NCBI GenBank assembly: GCA_019648995.1
Contig: BLXT01006233.1
Coordinates: 1,325,020-1,374,379, forward strand
From: Plakobranchus ocellatus
Taxonomy: Eukaryota; Mollusca; Gastropoda; Plakobranchidae
Direction of reading: 5' to 3'
Length of the DNA: 49,360 nt
The notes beneath the pieces were generated by a model, which was not told where the DNA came from, did not search any database, and was given only the letters and a program-made list of their open reading frames with translations. This document shows, piece after piece, positions 34,681 to 46,473 of this stretch (position 1 is the first letter of the stretch; the number at the start of each line of letters is the position of its first letter). Both the position numbers and the translations under genes were made by a program.

Positions 34681-37600
34681 CTGCAAAAGGAAGGGTTAAT
34701 AGATCATGCTTTCAGAGTATCATATTTTATGTCATACTGTACTTCAATTTGAGCAATAATACAGGATAAAGGAAAAAAAAAATAAAAACGAGCACTGGGC
34801 CAGCACCTACCATAAAAAAGTAATTTAATAGCCCCATATGCAGAATTAAAATAAAATGTCAAAATGATCCACTTAAGAACAACAAAGAAATAAAATATCA
34901 AGTTTATGAAGATCACTCAAAAAGTCTGTTAGATAGGGATTCTGAAATTCATAAACAATGACAACAGTAACAATAACTTGAATATATTTTTTTATATTGT
35001 ACTCTGAATTTCTTTCCTTCCTACTGAAATTCAAACAAATAGAAACTTAAATTTGTTTTTTCTGTGCTGGGTCTCATTTCTTACGAACACTTTAAAGAGG
35101 CAACATTGAGAAATTTTATATTTCACTTCAGGTTTTTGAGTACAAATGAAATAAAATGCAAATATTATGTATGATCAGCAAGTACTACAAGTAGCATCAA
35201 CACCTGAGTAATGCAACTTTTTTTGCTGACTGTTTAAACCTTTGCCAAGAACAAATGTATTTGCTTTCCATTTTTTTGTACTAATTATTTAATTCGCGAA
35301 GTCATAATTTCACATTGTTTGCGTTTTAATACTATTTCATAAAACCTGTAGATCATAAAAAACATTCATTTTCACGTGTGTTGATGCTATTTTAGTCTTA
35401 CTTCTATTACCATCTTTACTATTAGTATTACTAATTTGAGGTGGCACAATAAGCTGCTATTTGAAAGGACATTAGATTGCTAATCAATCCACGCTAACAA
35501 TTTTATTTGCTGTCCTAGGTCTATCCTGCAATTCAGCATCATCTGGGTGGCTAAGCCTTGTAAAAGTTGCCAAAATAAAGGCAGCAAGGAAAACAAAAAA
35601 ATAATCACGATACAAAATTTTTAACCCACCGAGTACAAACACTGTGTATACTCGGTATTCGTTTATCGTATTTGACCGAGTACAAACACCGTATATACAT
35701 GGTCTTCATTTTCCTGACTACTATTTGTTCCAATTCTATTTATTTCCTTCTGCCTAACCGTTTGCAAGCAAAGGGAAACCTCTGTGTAATATATTCTTTG
35801 GCTCAAAAAGTTTCGAGCGTGAACATAATGGCTTATTTGAAAGAGAAACGAACAGAGATCGTAATTTTATATAGTAATTTTTTTAGGTCTAGATCTAGAT
35901 CTAGCCACATCATCCTACATTCTGTAGACCGAACTAGAATCTGTGTAACTTATTCCATCACTGGTGTGCATCTAGGCCTATTCACTTTCAGAATCTAAAC
36001 TCTAGATCTAGATCTAAATCTACGTTTTCATGACTGACATGCCCATTTACGATAAGCTGGATGTAAATATCTGTCACATTTTCAGTCTTTATCTAGATCT
36101 AACTCTAGATTTAGAATTGTCAAAGGGACACAAAATTAGATCATCTACATCTAGAATCTAGTGGATGTTACATTTGTATTTATTTGCATTTTTTTTTATG
36201 ATTTGTATGTTTTTACATTTGTGTGACAGAGTGCATTTTTTCCATGATTTTTATTTTCTACATAGATCTATGAAATTTGTCAATTGTACTTCATGCTTCA
36301 AGGTGTATCACACCCAAAAGAACTACTGTGGACTATTGAATGCATTCAGATAGTTGTAAATATCTTTTCTATTTCATGTAAATCATTACACATTTTGACT
36401 CAAACTAACTTGCTGATTACTTTTTTCTTTGTTTTGTGCACAAGAATTTTGAATGTAGAGGGCCAAAAAAAAAAAAGTTTGAAAGTGAAAATACAGCCTG
36501 TTTTGAATAAAGTATGAAAAAGACACTTTTTTTATAGAATGACGTCAAAATTTCACAGATTATAATACTAATAGTAAACTATCAGTACACCAAATTTTAA
36601 TAAAGCTAGCCATATTTTTTATACTTTGACACTTTTTCAAAATATCTCAAAATAGGCCAGTGGCACGGTATTATCAGCACAATTTAGCCCAGTCCTCAGT
36701 GAGTTAACAAAAGGTCTATTTACCTATTTACCACTGCCATAAAAGCGCTGTAGGAAAGGTCACCCTTACGCACAGCCATTAGCTCTTTTCTTTCCACAGA
36801 TGCCTCTTCACGGAATACAACAATGTTACTGCTCATGACCATATCTCTGGTTTTGTGAGAAAAAAAAGAAAAAGCCCTCAACTTTCTTTTGCACAAAATG
36901 AAAAACAAATCTTGTTTAAAAGTACAAAAGAAAATAAGCACTTACACAAAACCAACATTGTTATAGATATATGTAAAACTCAAAGAAAAGGGTTACCTAC
37001 ACTACACAATCTTACTTTGATTTCCTGTTACCTACACTAGGCAACTGTACATTAACACAGATTGAATTTGTATTATCTTCAATAGATAATCTTACTTTGG
37101 CACAAAATGAATTTCTACTATCTGCACTTGATAATATTTGTTTTCACATATCGAATTCCTATTATGTTACTAATTTATAATCTACTTATAATCTACTAGA
37201 TTGAATTTTCATTATGTATACTAAATACACAAAATCTTACTTTGGTACAAGTTAATTCTCATTATCTGTGCTAGATCATAATGCTTTGTCACACACTGAA
37301 CTCCTCCTATGTGTACTAAATAATCCTACTTTTGCACAGACTGAATTTCTTTTATCTTAAAATGACAAAGATTGAGTTTCTATTATGTTCACTAAATAAC
37401 CTTCCTTTAGAACAGCTTGAATTCCCATTATTTACACTCGATTTTCTAGCTTTTGTGACAGGCTGATTACTTAAAATACATGAAAAATAACCTTACTTTT
37501 GCACAGACTGAGTTTCCACTAGTTACAAATTGAATGCCCTTTATCTATACTCAATAATCATAAGCTGGCACAGATTGAATTCCTATTATCTGCACTAAAT

Positions 37601-40600
37601 TATCTTACTTAGTTGCAATTGAATTCCTAGTACATACAATAAATGATTTAACATTTTGGCAAATTAAATTCCTGTGACCATCTTCAGGTAATGATCTTAC
37701 TTCCTCAAGTCAAACATTGAACTTTTATTATTTACAGTTGGTTAACTTAATTTGCCACTGATTTGAATTCTTACATATTTTGGTTTAACAAGTTTCAAGA
37801 GCCAGAGGTGATTTTTCAGCAAGCATATGCACAGACTGTCAACAACTATTACAGAAACTAAAAATTGGTGCATTGCTGTGAAAGTGAGAAATACATTACA
37901 AAAAACAACATCAGAAACAAACAAAAAGATTAAAAACCTTGCATTTTGCAAAAGCCTTAAAACAATATAGCCTAATTTGGCAAGTTTTGGTGTCAGCTCC
38001 TCAGTGTCAGGATTACTGTCTCTCCAGCGCTGGAAATTTTTCAAACCTGTCGTTCCTTTAATCTCTTTTAGGTATTTGTCCAAACACTGCCTGTTTTAGA
38101 CAGAAAAGAGAATGTTATGTATTGAATGCTCTTAAAAGGCAATGCAGAAGAAAGGGGGAGAAAAGCACTGATATTTATGCTAGACATAAAAAAAAAAAGA
38201 AAATAAGTTTTAACTTTTTGATGAAAGTCTTTAAGAAAATAAGTTATAACTTTTTGATGAAAGCTCTGTTATATGACAAAGAAAGTCTTATGGAATGAAA
38301 AAGTATTTTAAAAAAGCAAAGAAAGAAAGAGAAAAGCTTAAAATGCTTTAAATTCGCAATGAGATTAGATTTATAGTGAGAAACAGTATTTGTCAGAAGA
38401 AAAATATTGCATAAAATTGTAATATATGAAAGTGCAATACAAATTTTCAGACAATAGAACTGAGACTGTATACAAATACTGGACTTTGAAAATGCTCTGG
38501 CGGCTAAAGAATATGAATTAAAATTTAAAAAAAAAAAATGCAACTTAAAACGTAATAAAAAAAAAAAAAACTTTAACAAAGGTGTCTATAAGATATATTA
38601 TCATTGTTCAGCTTTGTTTTATTAACTTAAAAGTTGATTTTTTGTGTGCTTTTACAATCAGACATAGTCATGTTGAAAACATGCAGTCACTTCTATTATC
38701 TTTTGTGTGCTTTTACAATCAGACATAGTCATGTTGAAAACATGCAATCTCTTCTATTATCTTTATCTTCATAAAAAGATAAAACTAATTTTACAAGATT
38801 TTTTGTTATACCTCGTATAACCTGTCTCTTTAGGAAATCAAGGTTACAAATGGCAATAAATCATGATATTTGCCCAAACAGGATGCATATATACCAAGCA
38901 AAACTGATTTTGTTTCCTGTAAAAAATAAAACTTTTGTCAATATTTTCCTCCCCTTTCTGACATGATCAATTTTCTACAACTGACAATATAATTCTCGAC
39001 AGGCTTTGGGTAGCACACGAAGTACTGAGCACTAAGTATGTCTGAGAGTATCACAAGTACTACTCAGTACTATTTCTGTTTTAGGCCTGATACTACAGGT
39101 GCATTTCAGTCTTCAATAGAAAATTCCAAGCTCCCATTGACCAAGGGGTCTGTTGTTTTGCCTTAGAGTGAACTGAATGATCAAAATCTTAAGTTCATAG
39201 CTGTGTGCGTTCATTGCTTGTGCCAGTATAACTAAGAGCTTGCTACTTCACTGCTGCTACGAAAAGTTCATGAGTGAGGAAGGCCATTATTGTGTTGGTA
39301 ACTGAAATGTTACATTGGGCCTTTTTGACAGAAATATAAAGTTTTGGTGAGTAGAAGTGGAGGCTTGCCTAGCTGTGGTAACGTTAAGCCTCAATTATAC
39401 TGGTGCCAACATGTGCAGTGACCAATCCAACATATCAAGCATATCTCTTTATTCTCTGAACTAGCGCACTATGCCATGCTGCTTACACTAAACAAAGAGA
39501 AACAGCTGATACATGTACATGGTGTTGATTTTTGCATATTTTGGTGGTAGTCTGATTGGAGGCCTGCTTGAAAAAAATTTAAACCATAGAATTAAGTGTG
39601 CTCCTTGGTCATTTTCTGGAAGCAAAAATAGCCTTCAGCAGCCATGACTATTTTTACCAGCTGCAGTAGGCAATAACAATGCTGCCCTGTGATTGAATCA
39701 TGCAGTTTTACATAAAATGTTATTTTACTCTCATAAAGGTCAGGGAAGATGAGTCTACCTTATGATGACTATCTTTTTTTTTTTCAGCATTGCACGCACT
39801 TCCTTCAGTATTTCCATGATCTGATTGACAATGCCTGTTATCTTAAACCTTAATTGAGATTTAAAATATTGATTCATAAATTTTAGAGTCCAATACGATT
39901 TTAAAGCAATGCTTTTTTTTTATAGATGGATTTTTGATTACTGTTTTATGTCAATATTATTCTGATTTTTAATTGTTAGTGATAAAAATAGACTCAAATC
40001 ATGAAAAAAAGAACATGGTGAAGTTTCTAGCAGTGATAATAACTTTCTCCTATTGGCGAAATTCCTCCTTTTTTTTACTTTTGCCTGAGGTTTCCTCTTT
40101 TTTCCCCTTCTGTCAGTCATCTTCCTCTTTTTCTAGTTGATAATAGTAGATAGCACAATCCAATCCTCCAAAATCAAAATTAGGCTTTCTTTTTTATAAA
40201 ATAAGCTCTCACAGGGGGGTGGGAGAAGGGTGAGAGCTGTTGTCATGCATGATTTGAATTGACAAGAAATTTTCCTCTTCCTTGACAATTTTCTAGTTGC
40301 ACAAATAAGAACAGCACTGCCCCCGTTGTTACTGCTCAGCAGAGACATACTGAGTTTGAAGCAAGTTGATTTACTTTGGAGGAGGCAAACTTTTCTGCTT
40401 CCTATGAAACCTTGTGATGGATGATACAAGAAAATCTTGAAAATAATTACTTACAAAGTATGTAAAAATGAAAACCTTTCTATTTCTCAAATGTTGGCAA
40501 AATCAACGGGAAGTTTCCACACTGTTTTTGGCAATTTATGTTTCAACATGCAAATTCTGTGGGGACAGTATAACATACTCTGTGAGCAACAAATTCCTGT

Positions 40601-43600
40601 GTTGATATAATCTTTGCCACTCTGGAGATCCTCTAACTATGACAGGGCTGTCTGAAAGAAACAGCGTCTCCACACACTTAGCATCACCCTTCATTAGCAG
40701 CTCACAATATCGCTGAAGTTCCAGGACGCTGTAGTCAACTTCCTCATGGTGACTGTTCTGTATAAAAATAAAAACAAATGATGTCTTGAGACCAGCCATA
40801 ATGAGTTTGGTGTCTCATATGTATAACATTTTGGACAACAATAATTTTACTTTTTTTTCTTCATTTAAATCCTTTTCTTTTCATTTTAAATAAAAAAAAA
40901 AAATCCCTTCATTCACAATCAGTATACTTTTTTTTAGTTCTTATCACAAACTTTCTGGCCATTCTAGTGATTTAGAAAGAATGTTCAAAATGCAATTTCA
41001 GGCTTATTCAGACTGGTCTTGAAACTAATGTATGGAAAATAAAAATTTACTGACTCATGGATAAATAATGCTTCAAGACTTGTGTAAAGCAAAACAAAGT
41101 TTTATGATTTAAATCAAGGCAGACCACAAAACTTGTTGCTTAACCAAGTGTTGGATCTGAAAGCAATTGAAGGAAAATAATTCTGTGGTTTAATGTTCCA
41201 TGACCAACTGTGTTTGAGATGCATGTTAAGAATGATTTGTTTGAGTAACATAGGTTATATTGTTATAATTGCAAATCCAAACCAGGCCTAAAATTTAAAC
41301 ATTAATAATAATGAAAAAAAAACAAAAAAAACCCCTCCTCCACTTGAGTTTAGCTTATTTTGCTTGTGCCTTGATGCCAGCCATTGTTGCCCTATGTTTT
41401 ATGGCCAGAATTTTTTTTTAAAGATATGAGTGATCTGAGGATAACTTTAATGGGGCAACAAACTCAAGGACTGAGGATAGAGAATGGACATCTAGTGTAA
41501 AGAGCACAAGGCAACAGAGAGAAGGAGACCAATACAGACTGTTGGGGGCAAACACCGCCTGTCAACGGCTACACACAACGTAAACAACAACCACAGCAAA
41601 TAACTTACTCACATCGACTGCACAAGAGGTTCACACAATTAAAAGGCCGAACACCAGGGATAGGCGACAGAAAAAACTATATTATCTTAAAGTAATAAAT
41701 GTATAAAGAAGTAGGAAAGTCATACAAAGAAGAAGACAGATAGATACGATGTGAGCCAAATACAAATGTCCATGCACGCAGGCACGATAATACAGAATAA
41801 TCTGCTAAGTGTTACGAGATATATGAGGTTATTACAGATAATCCACCCACGAGGAAACTCTCCCCGAGAAACTACTTCATAGATCAATAAGACTTATAGA
41901 TACAACTTATAGATATAATTTATAGATATAATCTACAGATATAATTTATAGATATAATTCCCACATTAATCACTCGCACATGTATACGCTTCTAAACTTA
42001 ATCCATCGACGATTCTTGTCCGTAGAAGCTTGTTTAGAGCAGCAGTGTAAATCACCAATGTTCAGAGAATGCTCATATATTTATGTCCTTAGCAGTGTTA
42101 ATAAGATCTCATACACAACTATAATAATGATAGTTCCTTAATACCACCGTCACTTAAATAGTACTCCACACAGGTCGCTAGCCCTTATGCGAGGGAACAA
42201 TAATAATCAACAAGTTATACCACCATTTCAGTTTCACAGGAGAAACATAAATTCGTAGACTTTAGACAGCAGTCTGGATAGACAGCCTCAAGCAATATAC
42301 AAATATAAATGCAATCGCCACTTCTATGCGATAATAAAGGTGGTAGGAAGATTAAAATATATCTTCTGCAGTCAGACAAATCCGCTACAACCTGCAGCCA
42401 GGACCGTCCACGACTGTTCAGTACAAGGAACAAAAATAAGAATGCTCCACTGCTCCAGAGATCCCGCCAATGTGTAGCTCCCTCCAAAACTTGCCATTGT
42501 TACATGGCCTAACCAACCAATCACAACACACACACACCAAATTAATGACGTAAAACACAATTACACTTCCGCTGCACTAAATACCCAACTATGCTCAGCT
42601 AAAATCAAAACATAACTAGTCCCAACACAGACCATCCTATATTTTTCTACTGTTACCCTCAAGAAGGTGTGATAATTTGAAATTTGATTTTTCTCTCTAT
42701 ATATATATAATTATTGGGGCTTGGTTCCAAAGATGCGCAAACTGAAAAAGTAAATTATAATTCATTGTCTCAGATGTTGCTTGAGAGAGACAGGACAATC
42801 AAGTGATGGTGGACAATGGACTGAGTTTTTCTTTTTCTACAGATTAGTGAGGAGTGTCAGACAAAATACATTGGATTGTGAAGTACTCCAGACTAGTAAA
42901 GATACATCATAACTAATATCTAACTAACACTAAAGGATTTTGAGACCCCTCAGAATTTAAGTTAAAGTGTTATTTAGTTTCAATTAGACCTTTTAGTTTA
43001 ATTGTCACTCATATAATCCTATAATGTGTTTTTTTGTATTGGACTGATTGTTCTTTCTTACAAAAAAAAAACGCATATTAATATTTTTTTTATTTTCTAC
43101 TTTGATATTCATTTAAGATAATGATTATATCCCCTTCTTTAAACAGACATATTCATATAAACGCCCAGAGCCACCCAAAACTTCTTGTTTTGCTGTCTTA
43201 TTTCTTTATTCTGTGTTGTTGTTGCTTTTAGTATCAGATTTGCACTAACAATGCAGCCGAAGACTTTTCACAGCTTGGTAGTTGGACTCTTCCTAGACAA
43301 ATTTTCAGCACAATGTTGAGAGGAGAAATTGCATGTACCTGTACAAAAATAATTAGCTTGTAATTTAAAGGTTGAAATAACAATGACAGGCTTTTATTTC
43401 AAATAATCTTGACAAAATCTCATGTCAATTAGCAGTACATTATGAGGTCATCACCACTGAAGGAATAGACTTTGCTCAATCTGATTGAGTATGTATTAAC
43501 TCCATCAACAGGTTATACTCATAAATATTTTAGTCACACATTATATTATAATTGTTAATTCAGACCATCCATTCGGTTGCAAACCCATCATTCTGCTGTC

Positions 43601-45443
43601 CCAAAACTTTTTTTTTTCTTTTTAAACACAACATTTATGTGATCATAATTTTAGTTAAACTTTCTTAAACAAAAAATCTTATAACATAACCATAATGGGC
43701 ATACATTTATGCCATATTTTTGGACAACACCAGACTTTTTTACCTTTATTGTTTGCCTTGGCGGATCAAGACCTAGCATATCAACTGTCTTTGCTTGATA
43801 CAGAATGAAAATATCAAGATCACTGCTCTCTGTGTCACAGTTATACCTGATTAAGAATTTAACCATAAAAAGTTATTCACATTGCTATACTGCTAACACA
43901 AATTTATCATTGTAGTTTTTCAAGAAATATAATGTGCTTTTTTTTTATTTTTATAGCTTTTACTTCAGGAGGAAAATGAACAAAAAAACTAACAATCTTG
44001 TAAAATTGTTGTTATGATTGGTGCATTAAAAAATTTGTGTAAAAGAAGTTATTTACCTGTTGCTGTTAAAAGGAAAAAAAAATTGCAGAGTAATAGTGTA
44101 TATTCAATACACCAATACAACATTGGAATACTTCATTGAGAAAGGCAAAGATTTTTCTCATCAGATTTATGATTGCTTATTTTTAAGCCATCTATTAAAT
44201 TGACACCATTCGACAAAGTGCAATTTTTTAATTAGTCAAATTATTTTGTAAGAAATTAAAGATCAGTGACTTGCTCTGTAAATTAATCTAATATTTAATA
44301 TGTTCAGACATATAACACACAATTGACCAATGCATGAAAAAAATTTCACAAGGAATTTCACATTGCCCTTCAAGTACTTGAAAGATATTTTTTCTTCAAA
44401 CTAAGTTACAACAAGTGTTAAAAGACAAATGAAACAGTTTTAAAAGTTCACTTGAACAAACAGTTTACAAAACTAAATATATACACCGATACAAAAAAAG
44501 AAAAAAAAAAAAAGAAAGAAAAAAAAATTTTAATGCAGTTTCTGGCTGTATATGATTTAAAAGGTTCAAACGCAATTTCTGATTTGAGTTTGTACTAGTA
44601 TTGAGACATACAACAGACAACAAAACCAGAAATCTCATTTATATGGTGAATTATTCAGGAACACTTGCATTACCTTTGACTGCCAAATGGACAAACTAAA
44701 TGAACTTTTCCAAGCTCTTCAGTTACTTTGGCTATTACAGCTTCCCATATTGTGTCTTTTTCTTGGCACAATGATATCCTTTGTTCACTTTTGAAAAAAG
44801 ATTCTGGCTTTTCTGACAATTTCAACTTTTTCTCCTCCTCCAGCACCTTTAGGTGGGTGAAATGCTCTTCAATGAGGCTGCAAAGCTGGTCACCAACAGT
44901 AGGAGGTAACTGCTGCCAATTTCTGGCTTTATTGAGTGGTGAACCATCTGATAAATCCAAATGATCAGTATATTTGAAGTCAAGACAAGAAAATGTATGA
45001 ATGTCCTGAAAATGCACCAGCCAGCTGACAGGAAAATGACACCATAAGCTGGATCCCTCTGCAGAAGAGTTAGGGTATTCTAAAGATTCACCAATTTCAT
45101 TTTTATCTGGATATTCTAGATTAGAAGTGTTGAAAAAGTTATTTGGCATAGTTTGAGTCAAATCACTGGCTTTACTATGCTTTGAGATTTCACATTTGAA
45201 AAGGCTTTCACAAAAACCATGCCATCCATGTTGGCCATTTATACTAAAAACCAAAATAACCCGTCCTTTCTCATGGGCTGCTGAAAGCATTTCAAGGGGA
45301 TGAGGTGGCTTATTTCGCCTCCTATACGCCCACATATCGGATTCGATACACTTTTGAAGATTTTCAATACTTGCACATTTCATTACAAAATAACTTGTTA
45401 TAGTTTTTGCTACTGGTGAATCTATATCATCCATTTTATTCAT
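34539..45443 (-). CDS. YTH domain-nucleotidyltransferase (PF10127/RlaP-like) fusion protein, 6 exons
   Basis: Complete spliced gene of 489 codons. Residues about 15-194 form a YTH domain: SYFVMKCASIENLQKC, cage Trp candidates W38 (SDMWAYRR) and W141 (PVSWLVHF), core RVILVFSINGQHGWHGF and PPTVGDQLCSLIEEH, closest by eye to YTHDC2. A polar insertion of about 50 residues (81-131) interrupts it. Residues about 230-489 match the PF10127 polymerase-beta-fold family: GSQRYNCDTESSDLDIFILY (G254-S255, D266 and D268), third acid D299 in EEVDYSVLELQRY, LLMKGDAKCVETLF, KLGYIVLRLLQNARD and SVERKELMAVRKGDLSYSAF. Both domain starts share exon 1, which proves the fusion. YTH domains read N6-methyladenosine in RNA; PF10127 proteins are predicted nucleotidyltransferases linked with RNA repair in microbes. 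The joint function is unknown. ATG 45443 is the first in frame after an upstream stop. Confidence 0.9.
34681..36723. other. Intron 5 of YTH-NTase gene
   Basis: AT-rich. Contains a repeated ACCGAGTACAAACAC word (35627 and 35674) with a TACTCGGT inverted partner, and CTAGATCT clusters at 35885-35906 and 36001-36020. No coding sequence seen. Confidence 0.7.
36724..36846 (-). CDS. YTH-NTase exon 5
   Basis: Acceptor ACCAG, donor GTAAAT, phase 2. Encodes SNIVVFREEASVERKELMAV and RKGDLSYSAFMAVVN, equivalent to the ER..L..I..G..SY.E helix of the family. Confidence 0.88.
36960..37740. repeat. ~45-50 bp degenerate minisatellite
   Basis: About 15 diverged copies of a unit like ATCTTACTTTGGCACAGATT plus GAATTCCTATTATCTGCACTAAATA. 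It fills intron 4 of the YTH-NTase gene. Confidence 0.8.
37938..38090 (-). CDS. YTH-NTase exon 4
   Basis: Acceptor AAACAG, donor GTTTTT (weak), phase 2. Encodes QCLDKYLKEIKG...LTPKLAKLGYIVLRLLQNA, equivalent to the K.L.H.LRLL helix of PF10127 proteins. Confidence 0.87.
38640..38761. repeat. 61 bp tandem duplication
   Basis: Copies 38640-38700 and 38701-38761 (TTTTGTGTGCTTTTACAATC start) differ at only a few positions. It is in intron 3 of the YTH-NTase gene. The rest of that intron (38091-40578) is AT-rich with no recognised element. Confidence 0.9.
40579..40757 (-). CDS. YTH-NTase exon 3: third acid and helical region
   Basis: Acceptor ATACAG, donor GTATGT, phase 2. Encodes HHEEVDYSVLELQRYCELLM and KGDAKCVETLF, the PF10127 hallmark helix predicting the K.GN/D..VLE.L pattern, then LYQHRNLLLTE. 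Confidence 0.9.
41540..42627. mobile_element. Solo LTR of an LTR retrotransposon (1,088 bp, TSD CAGAC)
   Basis: Begins TGTTGGG and ends CCCAACA, a 7 bp terminal inverted repeat with canonical TG...CA ends. It is flanked by the 5 bp direct repeat CAGAC at 41535-41539 and 42628-42632. Base composition is visibly less AT-rich than the surroundings. It contains tandem TATAGATATAATT words (41887-41960) and no long coding frame, so internal gag-pol sequence is absent. It lies in intron 2 of the YTH-NTase gene. Superfamily unassigned. Confidence 0.85.
43744..43846 (-). CDS. YTH-NTase exon 2: DxD catalytic motif
   Basis: One base completes R257, then YNCDTESSDLDIFILY and a loop to QTIK. Acceptor AATCAG, donor GTAAAA, phase 0. 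The SDLD acids are the metal-binding pair of the polymerase-beta fold. Confidence 0.9.
44674..45443 (-). CDS. YTH-NTase exon 1: whole YTH domain plus GS motif
   Basis: 256 codons plus two bases, donor AG|GTAATG. It contains the complete YTH domain, a Lys/Glu-rich linker (198-220) and the start of the nucleotidyltransferase up to VCPFGSQ. A second Met at 45434 could also serve as start. The frame is open upstream as far as a TAG about 70 bp 5' of the ATG. Confidence 0.9.
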
Positions 45444-46022
45444 CAAAGTGCTTTCTCCAATTTTGAGCTCCAAATTTGTATGCCGTTCTAAAAGCCATAG
45501 ATCTAGGTTCTTGGTCTAGTTCTTTAAATTGATCAAATTATGAATTTTATCCTTAGTAATGGCAATATAGAAGTTTATCCAGCTATAGATCTACATATTT
45601 TGTATGTGAGTGTCCGAAAAGCCTAAGAATTTAGCTTCACTTTTTAGAACAGTTTTATGTAGATCTAGATCTAGAGCCCAGATTAAATCTTGAATCTAGA
45701 TCCAAATGTGACACTTTCTGATATCGTCTATGTAAACAGGAAATGACCTCTTCGAAAGAAAACATTGATTGATATTTATTTTCTTTCATTAAAGAGCTCT
45801 TAGCTCTCAATATAAGCACCAATCGCAATAGTGTGACCCATTTACACCGATTTACGACCGGTGAAGTAATGGTTGCCAATCAAGCTTTGACAAGCATTTG
45901 GACCTGTCAAAATTTATAGCTCAAGAATCTAGATCTAAATCATTTTCCTTCTGTTGTATTATCGTTAACTTCATATTAATTCAGAGGTTAAACACCCGTT
46001 TTCTTCTCTGTTTTCTTTGAAA
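45444..46022. promoter_or_regulatory. Candidate bidirectional promoter with two CCAAT boxes
   Basis: A 579 bp stretch between the divergent ATGs of the YTH-NTase and RP2-like genes. CCAATC occurs at 45819-45824 and 45876-45881 in the same orientation, 57 bp apart. A CTAGATCT cluster lies at 45658-45675. No clear TATA element. Exact transcription starts are unknown. Confidence 0.5.
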
Positions 46023-46108
46023 ATGGGGTGCATATTGTCTTGTTTCAAAGGCCCGAGTGGACAAATGCACTTGGAAGAAACAGCAGACGAGCCTAAAGTC
46101 TACTCTTG
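46023..46108 (+). CDS. RP2: RP2/XRP2-like protein, first exon only
   Basis: The ATG in AAAATGG context opens a 28-codon exon ending TCT TG|GTAAGC. It starts MGC, the dual acylation signal (Gly2 myristoylation, Cys3 palmitoylation) of XRP2, and ends EPKVYSW, like the PKQYSWD that ends the variable N-terminus of XRP2 just before its TBCC domain. XRP2 is the GTPase-activating protein for ARL3 that releases lipidated cargo at the ciliary base. The TBCC and C-terminal exons must lie beyond 49360; none was found in the window. Only a short match supports the call, so other MGC-starting acylated proteins are possible. Confidence 0.55.
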
Positions 46109-46473
46109 GTAAGCATAAGAAGTTATTTCCAGATCTATATGTATTCTAAATCTTAGATATTTAGATCTAAGCACGATCAATGTATGTTTCAAGATTCTGT
46201 AGATCAAAATCTACATCTAGTACCATATGTATCAAGATTCTATTTCACAGCTAATATTAAATCCTTTTTCGATTAAGTTCATTTACTGGTTAAAGTAGAC
46301 TTTCAGATTCAGAGCTGCAAAGGACAAGAGAAGGCAAAGATTATTCCTCCATTAAAAATCACCCAAAAATCTAAATTGCATGGAGATTCTATTATTGATC
46401 TTATAAATACAATAAACAAGCGAATGGAGCATAGATTTATCCATATATTAAAAATGATATTGAGTTAAAGTAT

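Noticed and set aside
37742-38083. A separate 113-residue gene
   Set aside because: Only 37938-38090 is exon. The rest is intron read-through with no family pattern.
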